Assembly (NCBI GenBank): GCA_023362775.1
Contig: JALMGJ010000005.1
Location: 38,187,463-38,251,462, forward strand
DNA length: 64,000 nucleotides
From: Charina bottae
Lineage: Eukaryota; Chordata; Lepidosauria; Squamata; Charinaidae
Direction of reading: 5' to 3'
Shown: one piece after another, positions 61,926 to 64,000 of the stretch
Position numbering within the stretch: position 1 is the stretch's first letter
Layout of the letters: each line of letters starts with the position of its first letter
The notes under the pieces: model-generated
Told to the model about the DNA's origin: nothing
The model's input: only the letters and a program-made list of their open reading frames with translations
Databases searched by the model: none
Position numbers and translations under genes: made by a program

Positions 61926-64000
61926 CAGGTGCAATTTTGGAAGAGCACTAAGCTCATATGGAAGGGTAGACAAATCTTGCTGTGGAGAAAGCACCACTTT
62001 AGCATCAAAACACCTAAGGGCAACTTAGGGGTATCTCAGATGTGGGTTAGGGATGAGATGAAAGCAGTGTTGTTGGGACATGGAAGAACAAAGAAACTGC
62101 ATCTTGTATATTAGCAAGCATTGTATATTTCACCAGCATTGAAAGTGTTTTACTGTTGACCATTGGTAGCTGTACCATAGAACATTTTTATAGTTGCCTG
62201 ATTTTTAGGCTGAATCTTGCTATATTCAGCCTACTGCTACAGGGGAAAAAGGCATGAAAATTCCCTAGGTTGTTGTGTTCTATACTTCTGGACTTTGTAA
62301 TGGTAACTTATTCTAGTCTATTTTTACATGGGGTGTTTAATAAAGTTAATTTTTACTTCTCTCAATTATCACTCTATCAATGTGTAACTAATTACTGCAT
62401 GCCATTCCAGATCAGATCTCAAAGTGAGTAAAGTGCATTTAAATCAACAGACTTGCTACAAGTAATTTATTTAATCAGAAATGATGACTACCTTTCTGTG
62501 CCTGTTTTTGTTGTTAGCAACTTTGTTCTATGGTTGAAATATGGGTAGAACGTCTACTTTTGCTGTGAAATGTTCAATTTGATTTGTTCTTTAGGCTTCC
62601 TTTTTCTTTTTTTCCTAAAAAGGTTGTCACTATACCTAGGGCTACTAGATCTGGGCTATAGTTATTAGATTGTTGCAGATACTGAAAATTCTAGTATTTT
62701 GCCACCACCTAGTGGTCATCCTCATTTTTCCAGTCTAAAACATGGTAACCTTAATAGCAGATAGCAAAATGGGATCTGTATCAGTAACCTCAGTAATACA
62801 TAGATTTGCAAATGCAAGCTCTCTTAGATTCCTTCAAGAGGAATTCATTCATGTCAGAGGTTTCTGGGAAAACAGTTGTACTCCTGACAATTCAAAAGGG
62901 TATCTGCCTTTAAGCACTAGAATATGATGTGTTTTGATTTGAGACTTAGCTACCCATGAAAAAATGTGTTGCTTTCTTTGCTTTCTGAAAAGTGATTTGA
63001 TTTGGCATGTGAACGTATATGAGTTGTATGAATTATATCCATACACACTGGTATAATATTGTGAAGAGTCTCTAAAAAGTCATGTGAATGTGAACATTCT
63101 GAAATGGCTAGCTACTTATCCAGAGAGAATGTCTTCTATCCCTGTACATAGAGATGATCTGGATTTGGCAGCTCCTATCTGTGACCTCTTCCCAGCTGTT
63201 TGGATGAGTCATTCCCATGTGCCTCTTTTTTTTTTTTTTTTTTGCTCTGTCAGCTGGTACCACAATGTATTTCTCTATTCTTGTAGCCAAATGGGGGAAT
63301 CTGCCTGGTAATCCTGAGAACTATCGTTCCCCTACAAACAGCCATGTCAGTATACATACTGGGCTAGATTTGTATTCTGTGTACTAGAGTGACATTGAAT
63401 TTGAAGAGCTTTTTTTTAGTAATAGATATATAAGGAAGCTTTTTTTGTGAAGGTGTTGTATGAAGGTGTTAATATTGATTCAAGCCAAGTAACTGGAAGT
63501 ATCCAATTCATGATGATCTGTGCTGTATTGCAGTCCTAGCTTATATTTAGTTCTAACAGATCATCTTGCATGATGTGTTGACGTATTTGTATTTGAAAGA
63601 AGGGTATACATAATTTGACTGGAATGCTTTCCCAGTTAGCTAGGTTCTATATATCTTTCAATTAATAAAACATTATTGACACAAGGTTGCCAGCATGGAC
63701 AAGCTGCTAAACTTTATCTTTGTACCAGCTTCCTTGCAATGCAGTTCTGTTTGTTCATGCATAAGATAGACCAGTGAAATGGAGAAAATCCATTAACTCA
63801 GGGGTAATGAACATGATTTACATACAGGAACCGGCAAATTTGCTTTTATTTGGCCAACTACTTACCCTGTTCTTCAGCCAAAGTGTTCCAGAAGCTGGCC
63901 TACATGTTTAAAATGTTCCATGTCTTGACAACAGCTTCATATTGCTTATCCAGGCAGTTCTTGTACAGATTAATGCAGTTCTACCAATTCTAGCTTGTTT
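61926..64000 (+). other. EFHD1: EFHD1 intron 2 to window end
   Basis: A T run lies at 63228-63243. No EFHD1 exon 3 (FLLIF...AAAGELQEDSGL) was found on the + strand, and no repeat was recognised. Confidence 0.45.

Noticed and set aside
61926..64000. EFHD1 exon 3 within the window
   Set aside because: No frame with FLLIF or AAAGELQEDSGL-like content and splice borders could be found; it probably lies beyond 64000.

Overview
This is vertebrate, most probably squamate reptile (snake or lizard), nuclear DNA. It has split genes with GT-AG introns, a CpG-rich promoter in a CpG-poor background, a nearly intact BovB (RTE) LINE, tRNA-headed SINEs of the squamate type, L2/CR1 fragments, a Penelope-like element and many short hAT transposons. 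There is no sign of bacterial, plasmid or phage sequence and no CRISPR array.

Two host genes are visible, both on the + strand. From about 0.65 to 13.66 kb lies the 3' half of AIRE (autoimmune regulator). Eight exons encode both PHD fingers, an LxxLL motif and the conserved C-terminus; their phases join without a break into 271 codons plus a stop. The CARD/HSR and SAND exons must lie upstream of the window. From 32.87 kb begins EFHD1 (swiprosin-2). Exon 1 (start codon and N-terminal region) sits in a CpG island, and exon 2 (both EF-hand loops) lies 23 kb downstream at 56.46-56.61 kb. The remaining exons should be to the right of the window. No other host gene could be supported.

The rest is introns and intergenic DNA shaped by transposons. 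0.7-13.6 kb: AIRE introns with RTE, L2, SINE and hAT copies. 13.8-27.6 kb: L2/CR1 debris, a 3.2 kb BovB with one frameshift (16.13-19.32 kb) and SINEs. 27.66-31.57 kb: a cluster of four hAT elements with the same ends, including a 2.27 kb element built on a giant inverted repeat. 33-56 kb: EFHD1 intron 1, with hAT, L2, CR1 and SINE copies and, at 52.3-54.7 kb, a Penelope-like element (reverse transcriptase plus GIY-YIG nuclease, hammerhead-ribozyme-like end) inserted inside a hAT element. 56.6-64 kb: EFHD1 intron 2, with a second, folded-back Penelope fragment, another hAT copy and L2 pieces.

The most unusual material is a hAT family with ends CAGRGCTTTCCAAA. It has nine copies here; eight keep 8-bp target duplications intact or with one mismatch on either side of very different interiors. 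The giant palindromic member, the promoter-like minisatellite shared between two hAT families, and the Penelope copies with inverted ends and ribozyme-like motifs also stand out. Coordinates of exons and of duplicated target sites were read base by base. Boundaries of old LINE and SINE copies are approximate, and family names rest on recall, not on a database search.
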